A stretch of DNA of 64,000 nt from Paenibacillaceae bacterium (lineage in GTDB: Bacteria; Bacillota; Bacilli; Paenibacillales; Paenibacillaceae). The stretch spans positions 1 through 64,000 of the forward strand of contig REGQ01000065.1 of NCBI GenBank assembly GCA_004134985.1, given 5' to 3'. The notes under the pieces are model-generated. The model worked only from the letters and a program-made list of their open reading frames with translations. It was not told the origin of the DNA and did no database searches. A program made the position numbers and the translations under genes. Below, piece after piece: positions 51,583-60,551 of this stretch (its first letter is position 1; the number at the start of each line of letters is the position of its first letter).

Positions 51583-53223
51583 ATGAAACTACAGGATTTA
51601 TTTCAACTTCCCATATATCAAAATGCCCGTGTGATAGCCGGGCGCAGCGGACTGAACCGCCTCGTCAAATCGGTGAACATGATGGATGCGCCGGATATTG
51701 CCGATTATTTAAAAGCCGATGTGCTGCTCTTGACAACCGGTTATGCAATTCGCGATCATCCGGATGAACTGTACAGGCTTGTACAGCATATGACCCAATC
51801 GGGCTGCGCAGGATTAGGAATTAAGACCAAGCGCTTCCTGAACGAGATTCCCCAGCAGGTGCTTGACCTGGCTGATGCGAATCACTTCCCCGTTATTGAG
51901 CTTTCACTCGACTACTCGCTGGGCGAATTGCTGCATGAATCATTGAGCTATATGGTAGAAAGACATAACGAACATCTCCGTTACGCCTTGAAAACGCATC
52001 GCGACTTTTCCCAAATGGTCATTCAGGGACAAAATATCGCTTCCATCATCAATGCATTATCTCCACTGGTCGGAGGCACCGTTCTGCTAATTGACGGCCG
52101 CTTGCAGACGATCGCCAGCTCAGGCGCAATCGCCCCATTGCTGGAAGTCCAACTGCAGCGGGTCGCACAGCATCTGCTGACACTGAAAGGAGAGTACAGC
52201 TCCCCATTTATCCGGTTATGTCCGTTATCCGGCGACCCGTCGCACTATGCGGAGGCATTATTTTATCGCATTGGACTGCCCCAACAAACCTGCTTTCTCA
52301 TTGTCGTTGCCGCACAGCTTGATGATGACGCCTCACTTCCCAAGCTCGCTTTGGAGCAGGCGGCGAATGTCATTGGGTTCGAATTGATGAAGCAACAGGC
52401 AGTCAAGGAAAAGTCACGCCGCTACAAAAATGAATTTTGCGAGGATTTGGTGGAAGGACGTTTTCACTCTGCCGCTGAAATGATTCACCAAGGGAAACGG
52501 TACGGACTTCAGGAACCCTATCCTTGCCTTGGCATCGTGTGCAAAGTCGACGACGCGGCCGACACAGCCGGTGACCATGTATACAGCAAGCGAGATCATA
52601 TCTATGGCCATATCAAAAGGATGCTGGTTCAATTCCAGCAGCCCTACATCCTCTTTAATAAAAAAGATCTGTTCGTTATTTTGCTCAAATGGGAACAGAA
52701 CCTGCCGATGCAGGAATACCAGCTTTCAGAGCGGCTGCTTCAATTCCAGGAAAAGCTTTATCAAGCGGACCGGATTTCCATGTCGTTTGGCATCGGCAAC
52801 CCGGTTGAGCATTTAACCCTCATTCCCAATACGTATAACGAGGCGCTGGGTGCGCTTACGATGGGATATAAATCACGCCAAACCCGATTTATCCAATCCT
52901 ACCGCGCCAAAGAAGCTGTCGAACTACTGAAGATGATCCCCCGGGAAGCGCTGCAAGACTTCTATGAGGAATCGTTCCATCTGTTGGCTGATCTGGAGAC
53001 ACGGGAGCGAGAAGAGCTGATGAATACCGTACTTGTCTACTTGGAAACCCATGGGCAAATTGCCGAGACATCCAAGCGGCTGTTCGTCCACCGGAATACA
53101 GTCGCCTATCGGATCAACAAATTTGAACAACTCACCCATCGCAACCTTCGCGATGCCAACGATTCCATGCGCTTCCGACTCGCCTTCCTGACCGATAAAA
53201 TATTGCGGGATATCCCGCAGTAG
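51583..53223 (+). CDS. pucR: PucR family transcriptional regulator
   Basis: 546-aa regulator of purine degradation. The N-terminal PucR domain covers about residues 1-125 (MKLQDLFQLPIYQNARVIAG, LKADVLLLTTGYAIRDHPDE), a GAF-like/GGDEF-like middle follows, and the C-terminal helix-turn-helix is in HGQIAETSKRLFVHRNTVAY near 495. ATG 51583 is chosen because AGGGGTGAG ends 6 nt before it; ATG 51577 is directly adjacent. In B. subtilis PucR responds to ureides and switches on the puc genes. Here it is divergent from allB and likely binds the TGTTA-N7-TAACA dyads. Confidence 0.93.
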   Translation: MKLQDLFQLPIYQNARVIAGRSGLNRLVKSVNMMDAPDIADYLKADVLLLTTGYAIRDHPDELYRLVQHMTQSGCAGLGIKTKRFLNEIPQQVLDLADANHFPVIELSLDYSLGELLHESLSYMVERHNEHLRYALKTHRDFSQMVIQGQNIASIINALSPLVGGTVLLIDGRLQTIASSGAIAPLLEVQLQRVAQHLLTLKGEYSSPFIRLCPLSGDPSHYAEALFYRIGLPQQTCFLIVVAAQLDDDASLPKLALEQAANVIGFELMKQQAVKEKSRRYKNEFCEDLVEGRFHSAAEMIHQGKRYGLQEPYPCLGIVCKVDDAADTAGDHVYSKRDHIYGHIKRMLVQFQQPYILFNKKDLFVILLKWEQNLPMQEYQLSERLLQFQEKLYQADRISMSFGIGNPVEHLTLIPNTYNEALGALTMGYKSRQTRFIQSYRAKEAVELLKMIPREALQDFYEESFHLLADLETREREELMNTVLVYLETHGQIAETSKRLFVHRNTVAYRINKFEQLTHRNLRDANDSMRFRLAFLTDKILRDIPQ

Positions 53224-53349
53224 GCTTGTATTCTTTAATCTATCCGGCAATCAGCGGCACGTTTGTCACCATTACATTTGTAACTATTAAACCCGTTGGA
53301 GGGTTGGCATACTGGAATTAAGCAAATGGACGAAATGGAGGCCAACGCA

Positions 53350-54294
53350 ATGACGATTGTCTCAATGAACAATATTGTGAAACGTTACGGGAACCATCTT
53401 GCGCTTGACCATATTGATTTGGAGATCAGAGCCGGAGAAGTATTAGGGTTGCTCGGCCCAAACGGCGCAGGCAAAACGACGCTCATCCATGCGCTCGCTG
53501 GGCTCATCGGAACTGATTTCGGGAGCATCCAACTGTTCGGTCAGCGCCACGGGCGCAATAATCTTGCGATCAAACGCAGACTTGGGCTGGTTACGCAGGA
53601 GGTTACGATCTTCGATGACCTGACTGCGCAAGAGAATCTGGCTTTCTTTGGCGGCATTTATGGGCTCAAGGGCGCTGATCTTAAACAACGTATCCACGAA
53701 ACCCTTGCGTTTGTCGGTTTAACTGACCGGGCAAGCAAACGACCCACGAAATTTTCTGGGGGGATGAAGCGGCGCTTGAATATTGCCTGCTCCATTATCC
53801 ATCAGCCTGAGCTGCTTATTATGGATGAGCCTACCGTAGGCATCGACCCTCAATCTCGCAATCACATTTTGGAATCGGTGCGTGAACTGCAGCGAAGAGG
53901 CACTACGATCCTGTATACGACCCACTACATGGAGGAGATTCAAAACCTTGCCTCCCGAGTGGTCATTCTGGATCAAGGACATGTTATTGCACAGGGCACA
54001 ATTGCGGATTTAGTCAACAATATTAAGCACGAAGAAAAGATCAAACTGGAAGTCTCGGAGTTGTCAGAGGAGCTGATTGCGAAGATCAGGCAGCTTGACG
54101 GCGTGAAGATGGTCGTGCAGGAAGGCACAGCGCTTCATATTATTTCACGCTCCGGGGCAGGCAATCTGGACCGCGTGCTCTCCTTCGCAAGGCAGGCGGG
54201 CGGCGTAAGAGCGATTCATGCCGAAAAACCATCACTAGAAGACGTATTCCTTACACTGACCGGGAAACAATTGCGCGACAGTGAGGGGGAGTAA
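53350..54294 (+). CDS. ABC exporter ATPase, LnrL/YfiL-like
   Basis: 314-aa ATPase of an ABC-2 exporter. Walker A LLGPNGAGKTTLIHALAG near residue 38, Q-loop GLVTQEVTIFDDLTAQEN, signature FSGGMKRRLNIACSI near 140, Walker B LLIMDEPTVGIDPQSR near 158 and TTHYMEEIQNLASRVVILD; a C-terminal domain of about 80 residues follows. ATG 53350 has GGAGG 8 nt upstream. With the two permeases and the kinase-regulator pair downstream it matches the yfiJKLMN (lnr) set that in B. subtilis gives resistance to linearmycin polyenes. Confidence 0.9.
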   Translation: MTIVSMNNIVKRYGNHLALDHIDLEIRAGEVLGLLGPNGAGKTTLIHALAGLIGTDFGSIQLFGQRHGRNNLAIKRRLGLVTQEVTIFDDLTAQENLAFFGGIYGLKGADLKQRIHETLAFVGLTDRASKRPTKFSGGMKRRLNIACSIIHQPELLIMDEPTVGIDPQSRNHILESVRELQRRGTTILYTTHYMEEIQNLASRVVILDQGHVIAQGTIADLVNNIKHEEKIKLEVSELSEELIAKIRQLDGVKMVVQEGTALHIISRSGAGNLDRVLSFARQAGGVRAIHAEKPSLEDVFLTLTGKQLRDSEGE

Positions 54295-54296
54295 TC

Positions 54297-55034
54297 ATGT
54301 TTATGCTTAAAATGAGTTACTATTCCTTGCTGCGCATGCTGCGCGAGCCCATCGGGCCGCTGCTCCTCGTCGTCCTGCCATTAGTTATTATCTCCATACT
54401 CGGCATCGTATTGACCGGACAACTGTCCGAGCTTGAAGGCGTCCCCCGATTCGATTGGACGGCGATTACGACCATAATTGCTGTTCAGTTTTTTGGCGGC
54501 AGTTACTTAATGAGCTACTTAAACGATGATCTGCTGCAAACGCGGAAATGGCGAATTCGCACGCTCCCTTTAAATATCGCAGTCTATTCCAGTTCCCTTG
54601 TGCTGGCCTGCACATTGTTCAGCACGCTGCAGGGAGCCGTCATGGTACTGTTTACGAAATGGGTATTCGGCGTACAATGGGGAAATTTGGGATGGGTATT
54701 GCTTGTTCTGCTTATTTTCTCGCTTCTGTCGCAATTTGCCCACCTCATTCTTGTTTTGTCCGTAAAAAGCGCAAAACTGGCCGAGCGGTTGTCTGAAGTA
54801 ATCGGACTGGGCTTTCTTGCTTTAACGGGAATTATGTTCCCTCTTCCTAATAACGGTTTCTTTCATTTCATGGCTACGTATGGAAATCCGGTGGGACTGG
54901 GGCAAATGGCTATTCTCGAAAAATTTGACGGCGGCAAGCAAAGCGAGGCCCATCTCGCGATCCTGTTGCTGCTAGCCGTGACAGCCCTCTTGATCATCAT
55001 CAGCGCTGGGCTCGGGAGGAGGAAGCTGGTATGA
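54297..55034 (+). CDS. ABC-2 type permease, LnrM/YfiM-like
   Basis: 245-aa membrane protein with six hydrophobic segments (PLLLVVLPLVIISILGIVLT first; LLLLAVTALLIIISAGLG last). Starts 2 nt after the ATPase stop and overlaps the next permease by four bases (ATGA). Forms the membrane pore with the next gene's product. The order matches yfiM. Confidence 0.87.
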   Translation: MFMLKMSYYSLLRMLREPIGPLLLVVLPLVIISILGIVLTGQLSELEGVPRFDWTAITTIIAVQFFGGSYLMSYLNDDLLQTRKWRIRTLPLNIAVYSSSLVLACTLFSTLQGAVMVLFTKWVFGVQWGNLGWVLLVLLIFSLLSQFAHLILVLSVKSAKLAERLSEVIGLGFLALTGIMFPLPNNGFFHFMATYGNPVGLGQMAILEKFDGGKQSEAHLAILLLLAVTALLIIISAGLGRRKLV

Positions 55035-55717
55035 CGCTATTTGCCTTCGCTTTAATCCGAAGCGTCCGCAGCGTGGCGAATCTCATCTTGCTAGCCGTTT
55101 TTCCATTGGCTGTTATTTTTCTACCTAAGGCGGAATGGGATATTTTCCCCAAGGGATACCAGTATTACGGCATGCTGCTGTTATTTTCAGCTTCCAAGTT
55201 GGTTCATCTGATTATGGAAGACAGGAAGAAGAAAATATTAACCCGCATCGGGGCGGCACCTGTTACCCATTTTCAATATTTATTGCAGAACCTGCTCGCC
55301 TTCTCCCTGCTGCTTATCGTTCAGTGCGCCGTTGTAACCGGGGGCGGTCTGCTTGTGCATGGGAGCCTGCTCGGAAACCCTCTCCAGCTGTTTCTGGTAT
55401 TCAGTTGTTTCTCCCTGACGGCAATCAGCTTTTCCTTGGCCTGGTGCTCCCTGTTCCGTCACCCCGAGTCTTCCATGGCCGTTATGTTCGGGTTCATTAT
55501 GATTATGGCGATGCTTGGCGGAACCTTCGTACCACTTGCCTTCATGCCGGAATTTCTGCAGCGAATCGCAATGTTTGTTCCAACTTACTGGCTGACCACG
55601 GGCATGGAAATGGCCGCAGCAAATGCGTTATTTTCAGAGCTGCTCACTCCCCTGAGTGTGATGCTGCTGTTTTCGATCCTCTTTGTGCTGATTGGCAGCA
55701 GACGAAAACTTGCCTGA
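55031..55717 (+). CDS. ABC-2 type permease, LnrN/YfiN-like
   Basis: 228-aa permease with six hydrophobic segments (LILLAVFPLAVIFLP; FSLLLIVQCAVVTGGGLLV; MFGFIMIMAMLGGTFVPLAF). The ABC-2 signature region FMPEFLQRIAMFVPTYWLTT is visible near residue 175. Translationally coupled to the preceding permease. About 110 nt separate it from the kinase gene. Confidence 0.87.
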   Translation: MTLFAFALIRSVRSVANLILLAVFPLAVIFLPKAEWDIFPKGYQYYGMLLLFSASKLVHLIMEDRKKKILTRIGAAPVTHFQYLLQNLLAFSLLLIVQCAVVTGGGLLVHGSLLGNPLQLFLVFSCFSLTAISFSLAWCSLFRHPESSMAVMFGFIMIMAMLGGTFVPLAFMPEFLQRIAMFVPTYWLTTGMEMAAANALFSELLTPLSVMLLFSILFVLIGSRRKLA

Positions 55718-55829
55718 GCTTCGGGTTTCAGGACGGAGCTCTTTCGCGGCCAGGAGCTCGAAAATATGTTACGATAAAATAGGTTAGGTTACGATAATGG
55801 AAGATGCGCGGTTCGGGAGGATGATGCCC

Positions 55830-56939
55830 ATGATAAGCTATTCCGATCTGTGGACACCCAAATTAGCTACCATATTATGGAGAGGCTTGGCTATGCTTCT
55901 CCTTACTTTGCTTTGGTTTAACGGAATTAATGGTGTGGAGAGCTTTATCGCGCTGCTGCTGCTCGCGATTGTCTCGCTCGCAAGATGGCGGTTTGCGCTG
56001 CCTAGCTGGGCCATCCTGCTGGATCAATTCATATGCGTGATTGCTTATCCTTTCTGGCCGGATGTTTGGTATGCGATGGCGCTGCCGTTGTTTGAAAGCA
56101 CCCGTGCAGGAAAAATCATCTACGCACTCCCCATACCATTTATCCTTATCGGTTACGCGCAAAGCGAGCTGACCCCGACGATGATTGTCCTTTACCTGCT
56201 AGCTCTCTTCGTAGGATGGGTCATCCGCAGCTGGTCCAGGCAGACAGAGCGCTTGCAGAAGCAAGCCGATCAGGAACGGCGCGACCGCTATGAATTGGAA
56301 GCGTTAAAAACCGAGCTCTTAACAGCTCATGTCCACACAGCCCACATGGCAGAATTGACAGAACGCTACCGAATTTCTCAAAAGCTGCATGATGATGTAG
56401 GGCATGAACTGACCGCTGCCCTGTTGGCCCTGCAAGCTTTCGAACAGCTCTGGAAAGAGGATGATCCTCTCGCCGGAGAGATGTTTGATCAGGCTCAGCA
56501 GCGGCTTTCCAACAGCGCAAGTCAACTGCGGGAAACAGTTCACAATATGATTCCTGTGCAGCCGGTCGGGATCCATCGTTTGGAAGAAATATGCCGCTCT
56601 TTCACAGCCTTCCCCATTCATCTGCAAGTTTACGGGGATACTTCTGCCGTTCCGGCTTACCATTGGAACATTCTTGAACCCTGTCTGAAAGAGGCGTTGA
56701 CCAATGCTGCGCGCCACGCTAATGCAACCCATGCGGAAGCTGCACTGGATGTCAGCAGCCACATTGTCCGGTTGAGCGTATACAATGACGGCGTTGACGC
56801 TTCACATCATGGTGAAGGCGTAGGATTGCGAAACCTTCGCCAGCGGGCGCGCGCGGCAGGCGGAAGCGTTACGACCGATGGGTCGAGGGGATTTCGTATT
56901 GTATGTGTGCTGCCGCTCGGAAAGGAGCTGTTCCCTTGA
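55830..56939 (+). CDS. NarL-type sensor histidine kinase, LnrJ/YfiJ-like
   Basis: 369-aa membrane kinase. About five to six hydrophobic segments in the first 130 residues with almost no extracellular loop, as in kinases that sense membrane-active compounds. The HisKA_3 motif RISQKLHDDVGHELTAALLA (phospho-His) is near residue 185 and the ATP-binding domain has LKEALTNAARHANATHAEAA and GVGLRNLRQRARAAGG. ATG 55830 has GGGAGG 9 nt before it; the ATG at 55797 has no such site. Stop overlaps the regulator's TTG start. It probably induces the lnrLMN-like exporter upstream. Confidence 0.9.
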   Translation: MISYSDLWTPKLATILWRGLAMLLLTLLWFNGINGVESFIALLLLAIVSLARWRFALPSWAILLDQFICVIAYPFWPDVWYAMALPLFESTRAGKIIYALPIPFILIGYAQSELTPTMIVLYLLALFVGWVIRSWSRQTERLQKQADQERRDRYELEALKTELLTAHVHTAHMAELTERYRISQKLHDDVGHELTAALLALQAFEQLWKEDDPLAGEMFDQAQQRLSNSASQLRETVHNMIPVQPVGIHRLEEICRSFTAFPIHLQVYGDTSAVPAYHWNILEPCLKEALTNAARHANATHAEAALDVSSHIVRLSVYNDGVDASHHGEGVGLRNLRQRARAAGGSVTTDGSRGFRIVCVLPLGKELFP

Positions 56940-57550
56940 AAATACTCATTGTAGACGACGACCCTCTGGTCTGCCAAAGCTTGCAATTGCTTCTCTCCCG
57001 CGAGGCGGACATGGAAGTGATCGGAACAGCCCATGACGGTGCTGCGGCGATTGCCCGTTGCAAAGCGCAATTGCCTGACATCGTGCTGATGGATATCCGT
57101 ATGCCCGGGATGGACGGCATTCAGGCGACACGACAAATCAAGCAGACTTGGCCAGAGGCCGCTGTCATGATGCTGACTACGTTCCAGGATGAACTGAGCA
57201 TTCGTCAGGCAATAATGGCCGGAGCAGCGGGATATTTGCTTAAATCCACCAAAGTATCGAGCATGGCTCAGCAGCTGCGTACATTGATGTCAGGCTCCTC
57301 TGTATTGGATGCCGCTGTGCTGAAGAAGATCATGGAGCCTGAGAAAGAAGCCAAGGAAGCGATCGCGGAATTAACGCCGCGCGAGAATGATATTCTCGAA
57401 CTGGTGGCACAAGGCTGCTCCAACCGCGAAATTGCCGAACAGCTCTATATCGGCGAAGGCACGGTGCGCAATACACTCTCGATCATCCTGGACAAACTGC
57501 AGGTCAGGGACCGGACACAGCTGGCGATCTATTACTGGAAGCGATTATAA
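56936..57550 (+). CDS. NarL/LuxR-type response regulator, LnrK/YfiK-like
   Basis: 204-aa regulator. Receiver at residues 1-115 (ILIVDDDPLVCQSLQLLL; Asp in IVLMDIRMPGMDGIQATR; Lys in YLLKSTKVSSM) and a LuxR helix-turn-helix over the last 65 residues (LTPRENDILELVAQGCSNRE; GEGTVRNTLSIILDKLQVRD). It starts at TTG 56936, overlapping the kinase stop by four bases, with AAGGAG about 9 nt before. Pairs with the preceding kinase. Confidence 0.92.
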   Translation: MKILIVDDDPLVCQSLQLLLSREADMEVIGTAHDGAAAIARCKAQLPDIVLMDIRMPGMDGIQATRQIKQTWPEAAVMMLTTFQDELSIRQAIMAGAAGYLLKSTKVSSMAQQLRTLMSGSSVLDAAVLKKIMEPEKEAKEAIAELTPRENDILELVAQGCSNREIAEQLYIGEGTVRNTLSIILDKLQVRDRTQLAIYYWKRL

Positions 57551-57729
57551 ATTTTCATATGGCGTATGTTATGCTTCAGCTATGTCAAAGATAGGCAGGT
57601 GCTAAAGCTGGGCGATTCACCCTTGAGTGTGCCATCCGTGAGTGAGTCACCCTTGAGTGAGTATCGCTTGTGGCCTCCCGCTGCTCCGACTGAGCATGCA
57701 ACAAAAAAATGACTTAACAAGGAGAACTA

Positions 57730-58143
57730 ATGATGGGACAAGCAAATCAGAAAATTACTACGTTTTTAACCTTTGAAGGAAATGCTGAAGCGGCAATGAA
57801 CATGTATATGGCTTTGTTCGACGATTCCGAGATCATCAGTATCGTTCGTTATGGAGCGAATGAAACTGGCGTAGAAGGAAGTGTGCAGTTTGCTACCTTT
57901 TCCCTAAACGGTCAACAGTTTATGTGCATCGACAGCAGCGTTAAGCATAAATGGACCTTTACTCCCGCAGTGTCATTGTATGTTGCCTGTCAAACCGAAG
58001 AGGAGATCGATCGGCTCTTTGAAAAGCTATCGCAGGACGGTGCCGTCCTCATGCCGTTAGGTGACTATGGCTTTAGCAAAAAGTTTGGTTGGGTTAACGA
58101 TAAATACGGTGTGTCCTGGCAATTAAATCTTGCAAATCATTAG
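57730..58143 (+). CDS. VOC family protein, PhnB-like
   Basis: 137-aa protein of the glyoxalase/VOC superfamily (PhnB or '3-demethylubiquinone methyltransferase' type). Pattern ITTFLTFEGNAEAAMNMYMA, then VQFATFSLNGQQFMCIDSS and the C-terminal SKKFGWVNDKYGVSWQLNL. AAGGAG lies 8 nt before the ATG. Monocistronic, about 180 nt after the regulator gene. The biochemical role of these small proteins is unknown. Confidence 0.88.
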   Translation: MMGQANQKITTFLTFEGNAEAAMNMYMALFDDSEIISIVRYGANETGVEGSVQFATFSLNGQQFMCIDSSVKHKWTFTPAVSLYVACQTEEEIDRLFEKLSQDGAVLMPLGDYGFSKKFGWVNDKYGVSWQLNLANH

Positions 58144-58169
58144 CTCGTACTGGACGGTATTCCGTCTGA

Positions 58170-58238
58170 CAGCCAGACATTCGGACATTCGAGTATCAGG
58201 CAGAAAGCCAACTCGGGTATTTGGAAGTCAGGCTGTCA
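58170..58238. repeat. Inverted repeat after VOC gene
   Basis: CTGACAGCC near 58168-58176 pairs with GGCTGTCAG near 58230-58238 across about 55 nt. No T-run, so termination is uncertain. The rest of 58144-58324 holds no recognisable gene. Confidence 0.4.
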
Positions 58239-58324
58239 GGCACTCAGATAACGCAGGTCATCTTCATCCATTTCATGACGGCTCAAAACCACAATTAGCG
58301 GTTGACGAATGCGAGCGTGCGGGG

Positions 58325-58530
58325 GATCTTGCGCTAACGCTTGCCACAGCGCTTAATTGGCCTCAAATGACCCTTTTGCAACGCTAACGCTCGCCACAGC
58401 GCTTATTCCCCCATGAACGGGTAAAATCGTGCGATTTTCTAGAAATAAGGTGGCTCAGTTTCCTTACAATATTTATGGGGCTGGATTTCCCTAAATAGCG
58501 CCGCTCATCAGCGTTACAATTCCATGCCCC
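58325..58530 (+). repeat. Dispersed 205-bp intergenic element, copy B
   Basis: Second copy of the element at 42049-42252, same orientation. Ends TAACGCT and AGCGTTA are inverted. The palindrome reads AAAATCGTGCGATTTT here (58423-58438), so the inverted arms are kept while the centre differs. It lies between the VOC gene and the 3' end of the A+T-rich ABC exporter gene. Confidence 0.9.
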
Positions 58531-58601
58531 CCTTTTTCTTCGATGGGTTAGTTGTCATACTAGCACGCATCTGTCATTACGACCAAGCTTGAGCCTTTTC
58601 A

Positions 58602-60257
58602 TTAACCGACCCCTTCATTATATGTCTCATATAGACCATTGTAATAGCGGGAATCCAGCAGTTTTTGGTGGGTACCCTGCTCCTGAATTTCTCCATTCTC
58701 CATGATCATAATCCAATCCGAATCTTTAACTGTATGAATTCTATGCGTTACGAAAATTGTTGTTTTCCCCTTCCTGAGACGCTTAATATATTCCATCACT
58801 TCTTTTTCAGTAGCGAGATCCAAAGCAGAAGTTACCTCGTCCAAGAGTAGAATGGGAGTCTCTTTAAGTACCGCTCTAATGATAGCCAATCGCTGTTTTT
58901 GTCCGCCTGATAACGTATTGGCATCCTCTCCGAGCTGGCTGTTCGTTTGTTCAACCCGCTCATTGACAACATCGGATAAACCAACTTGGTGTATAGCCTC
59001 CTTTATTTCGTCTATGCCATATTCTCCGCCGAGCATCAGATTTTCACTAATCGACCCTTTAAAAAAATAGCTGTCCTGCGTAACGATACAAACATTTGAA
59101 TAAAAGCTATTATTATCTATAGAGTGAATATCCCTATCCTGAAAGGTGATTTTCCCTTCGTCCGGCTCTATCAGCTTGCATATTATTTTCAATAAACTGG
59201 ACTTTCCTGAACCACTTTTTCCGATAATTCCTACAAACTCCCCTTGTTTAACTGTGAAGCTGACATTCTTGAGGATCGATTTCCCTTCCACGATGTAGTA
59301 CAGGTTGCTAACTTCAATGGGAATTTCTTTGCTTTCCAGCCGCTCGGTTCCGTTCCCTCTGTCTTCCAATTGAAACAAATGGTCAAGACGCCCAACAGCA
59401 CCTTTTACAGTTTGAATTTTCGAATAATTATTGATGATAGAATGTACCGGCTCATTTACAAATCCAAGATAATTAATCAGAGCGATCAAAAAACCAGCAC
59501 TAACCGATCCCTCTATAACCATCCTTCCTCCGAAATACATAATTATGCATATAATAATCCAGTAAAAAAGTTGGTTGAACGACATTAATGCATTCCACAT
59601 TTGCAGTACGATTTTAGGTTTAATAATGCTTTTGAAAATTCCAGCGATTGATTTGAAATCCCAATCCTCTTTGTGAAACACTCTGATTTCTGTTGACAAG
59701 CGCAGACTGTCTGTTAAACCGGACATCACTTTCTGCTCAGACTCTTGTACAATAATCGATTTTTTATGTATCCCCTTCCCGACGATCCGCGGCCAAATGC
59801 TGAATATTGGAATAAGCAGCAACATAATCAGACTAAAACGCCAATCAATTGTCAATATGATGAAAAATATCATAATGATTTGAATAACCCCTAGTAACAG
59901 ACCCAATATGGCCCGATAAGATTCCTTCAACAGGTTGGCATCATTCGTATAATAGGACATTTTTTCCCCGAGATCATGCTTGTGAACATCTTTCAAGTTT
60001 CTAAACTTGCTATGAATATCCAGTTTTATCTTCAATAAGATGCTTTCTTCTACTTTCGTGAATAAAATATTATGAGTTTGAGAGAAGATCAAATATCCTA
60101 CTGCAGATAGACCAAATAAAAATACAGAAAGCCACAAATATTGCATGCTGCCTTCGATCAGTACCCCATCAACTAAAACCTTATTCGAATAAGGAATAAG
60201 CAGTTGGGAAATTAGCGCCAATACGCTTAACAGGCCACAAATGAGCAAGAATATCAT
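58602..60257 (-). CDS. ABC exporter, fused membrane and ATPase domains
   Basis: 551-aa half-transporter of the type I exporter family. Membrane domain over about residues 1-300 with six hydrophobic segments, ATPase over about 320-551: Walker A GIIGKSGSGKSSLLKIICKL, Q-loop CIVTQDSYFFKGS, signature LSGGQKQRLAIIRAVL, Walker B ILLLDEVTSALD and H-loop IFVTHRI. Codon use is clearly more A+T-rich than in the neighbours, suggesting acquisition. The frame stays open upstream of ATG 60257 (LRLLYKYSRGS), where AAGGAGG (60306-60300) sits 6 nt before an ATA codon at 60293, so the true start may be there. AAGGGG before 60257 is an alternative. Substrate unknown. Confidence 0.87.
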   Translation of the reverse strand: MIFLLICGLLSVLALISQLLIPYSNKVLVDGVLIEGSMQYLWLSVFLFGLSAVGYLIFSQTHNILFTKVEESILLKIKLDIHSKFRNLKDVHKHDLGEKMSYYTNDANLLKESYRAILGLLLGVIQIIMIFFIILTIDWRFSLIMLLLIPIFSIWPRIVGKGIHKKSIIVQESEQKVMSGLTDSLRLSTEIRVFHKEDWDFKSIAGIFKSIIKPKIVLQMWNALMSFNQLFYWIIICIIMYFGGRMVIEGSVSAGFLIALINYLGFVNEPVHSIINNYSKIQTVKGAVGRLDHLFQLEDRGNGTERLESKEIPIEVSNLYYIVEGKSILKNVSFTVKQGEFVGIIGKSGSGKSSLLKIICKLIEPDEGKITFQDRDIHSIDNNSFYSNVCIVTQDSYFFKGSISENLMLGGEYGIDEIKEAIHQVGLSDVVNERVEQTNSQLGEDANTLSGGQKQRLAIIRAVLKETPILLLDEVTSALDLATEKEVMEYIKRLRKGKTTIFVTHRIHTVKDSDWIMIMENGEIQEQGTHQKLLDSRYYNGLYETYNEGVG

Positions 60258-60551
60258 AGAGCCCCTTGAGTATTTATAAAGTAATCTGAGTATAGCAATC
60301 CTCTCCTTAATTGTTCACGAATTTGCTCGGAAAGCGATCCAGAAAAATATCAACAAGAACTTTAGCTCTCCCATTACATTTTATTGTCTTTAATACAGGG
60401 AAATTTTCCCATGAGGAAAACATAAACTTTCCATTGCATTCCTATACAATCAAACGTGATGACGGACCGATAATCAGAAGATAAGAAAGACCGTAGAGAA
60501 TTCAGGTAAATAGTGTATAATTATGTAATACATAAATGGGAGGAAGATGGA

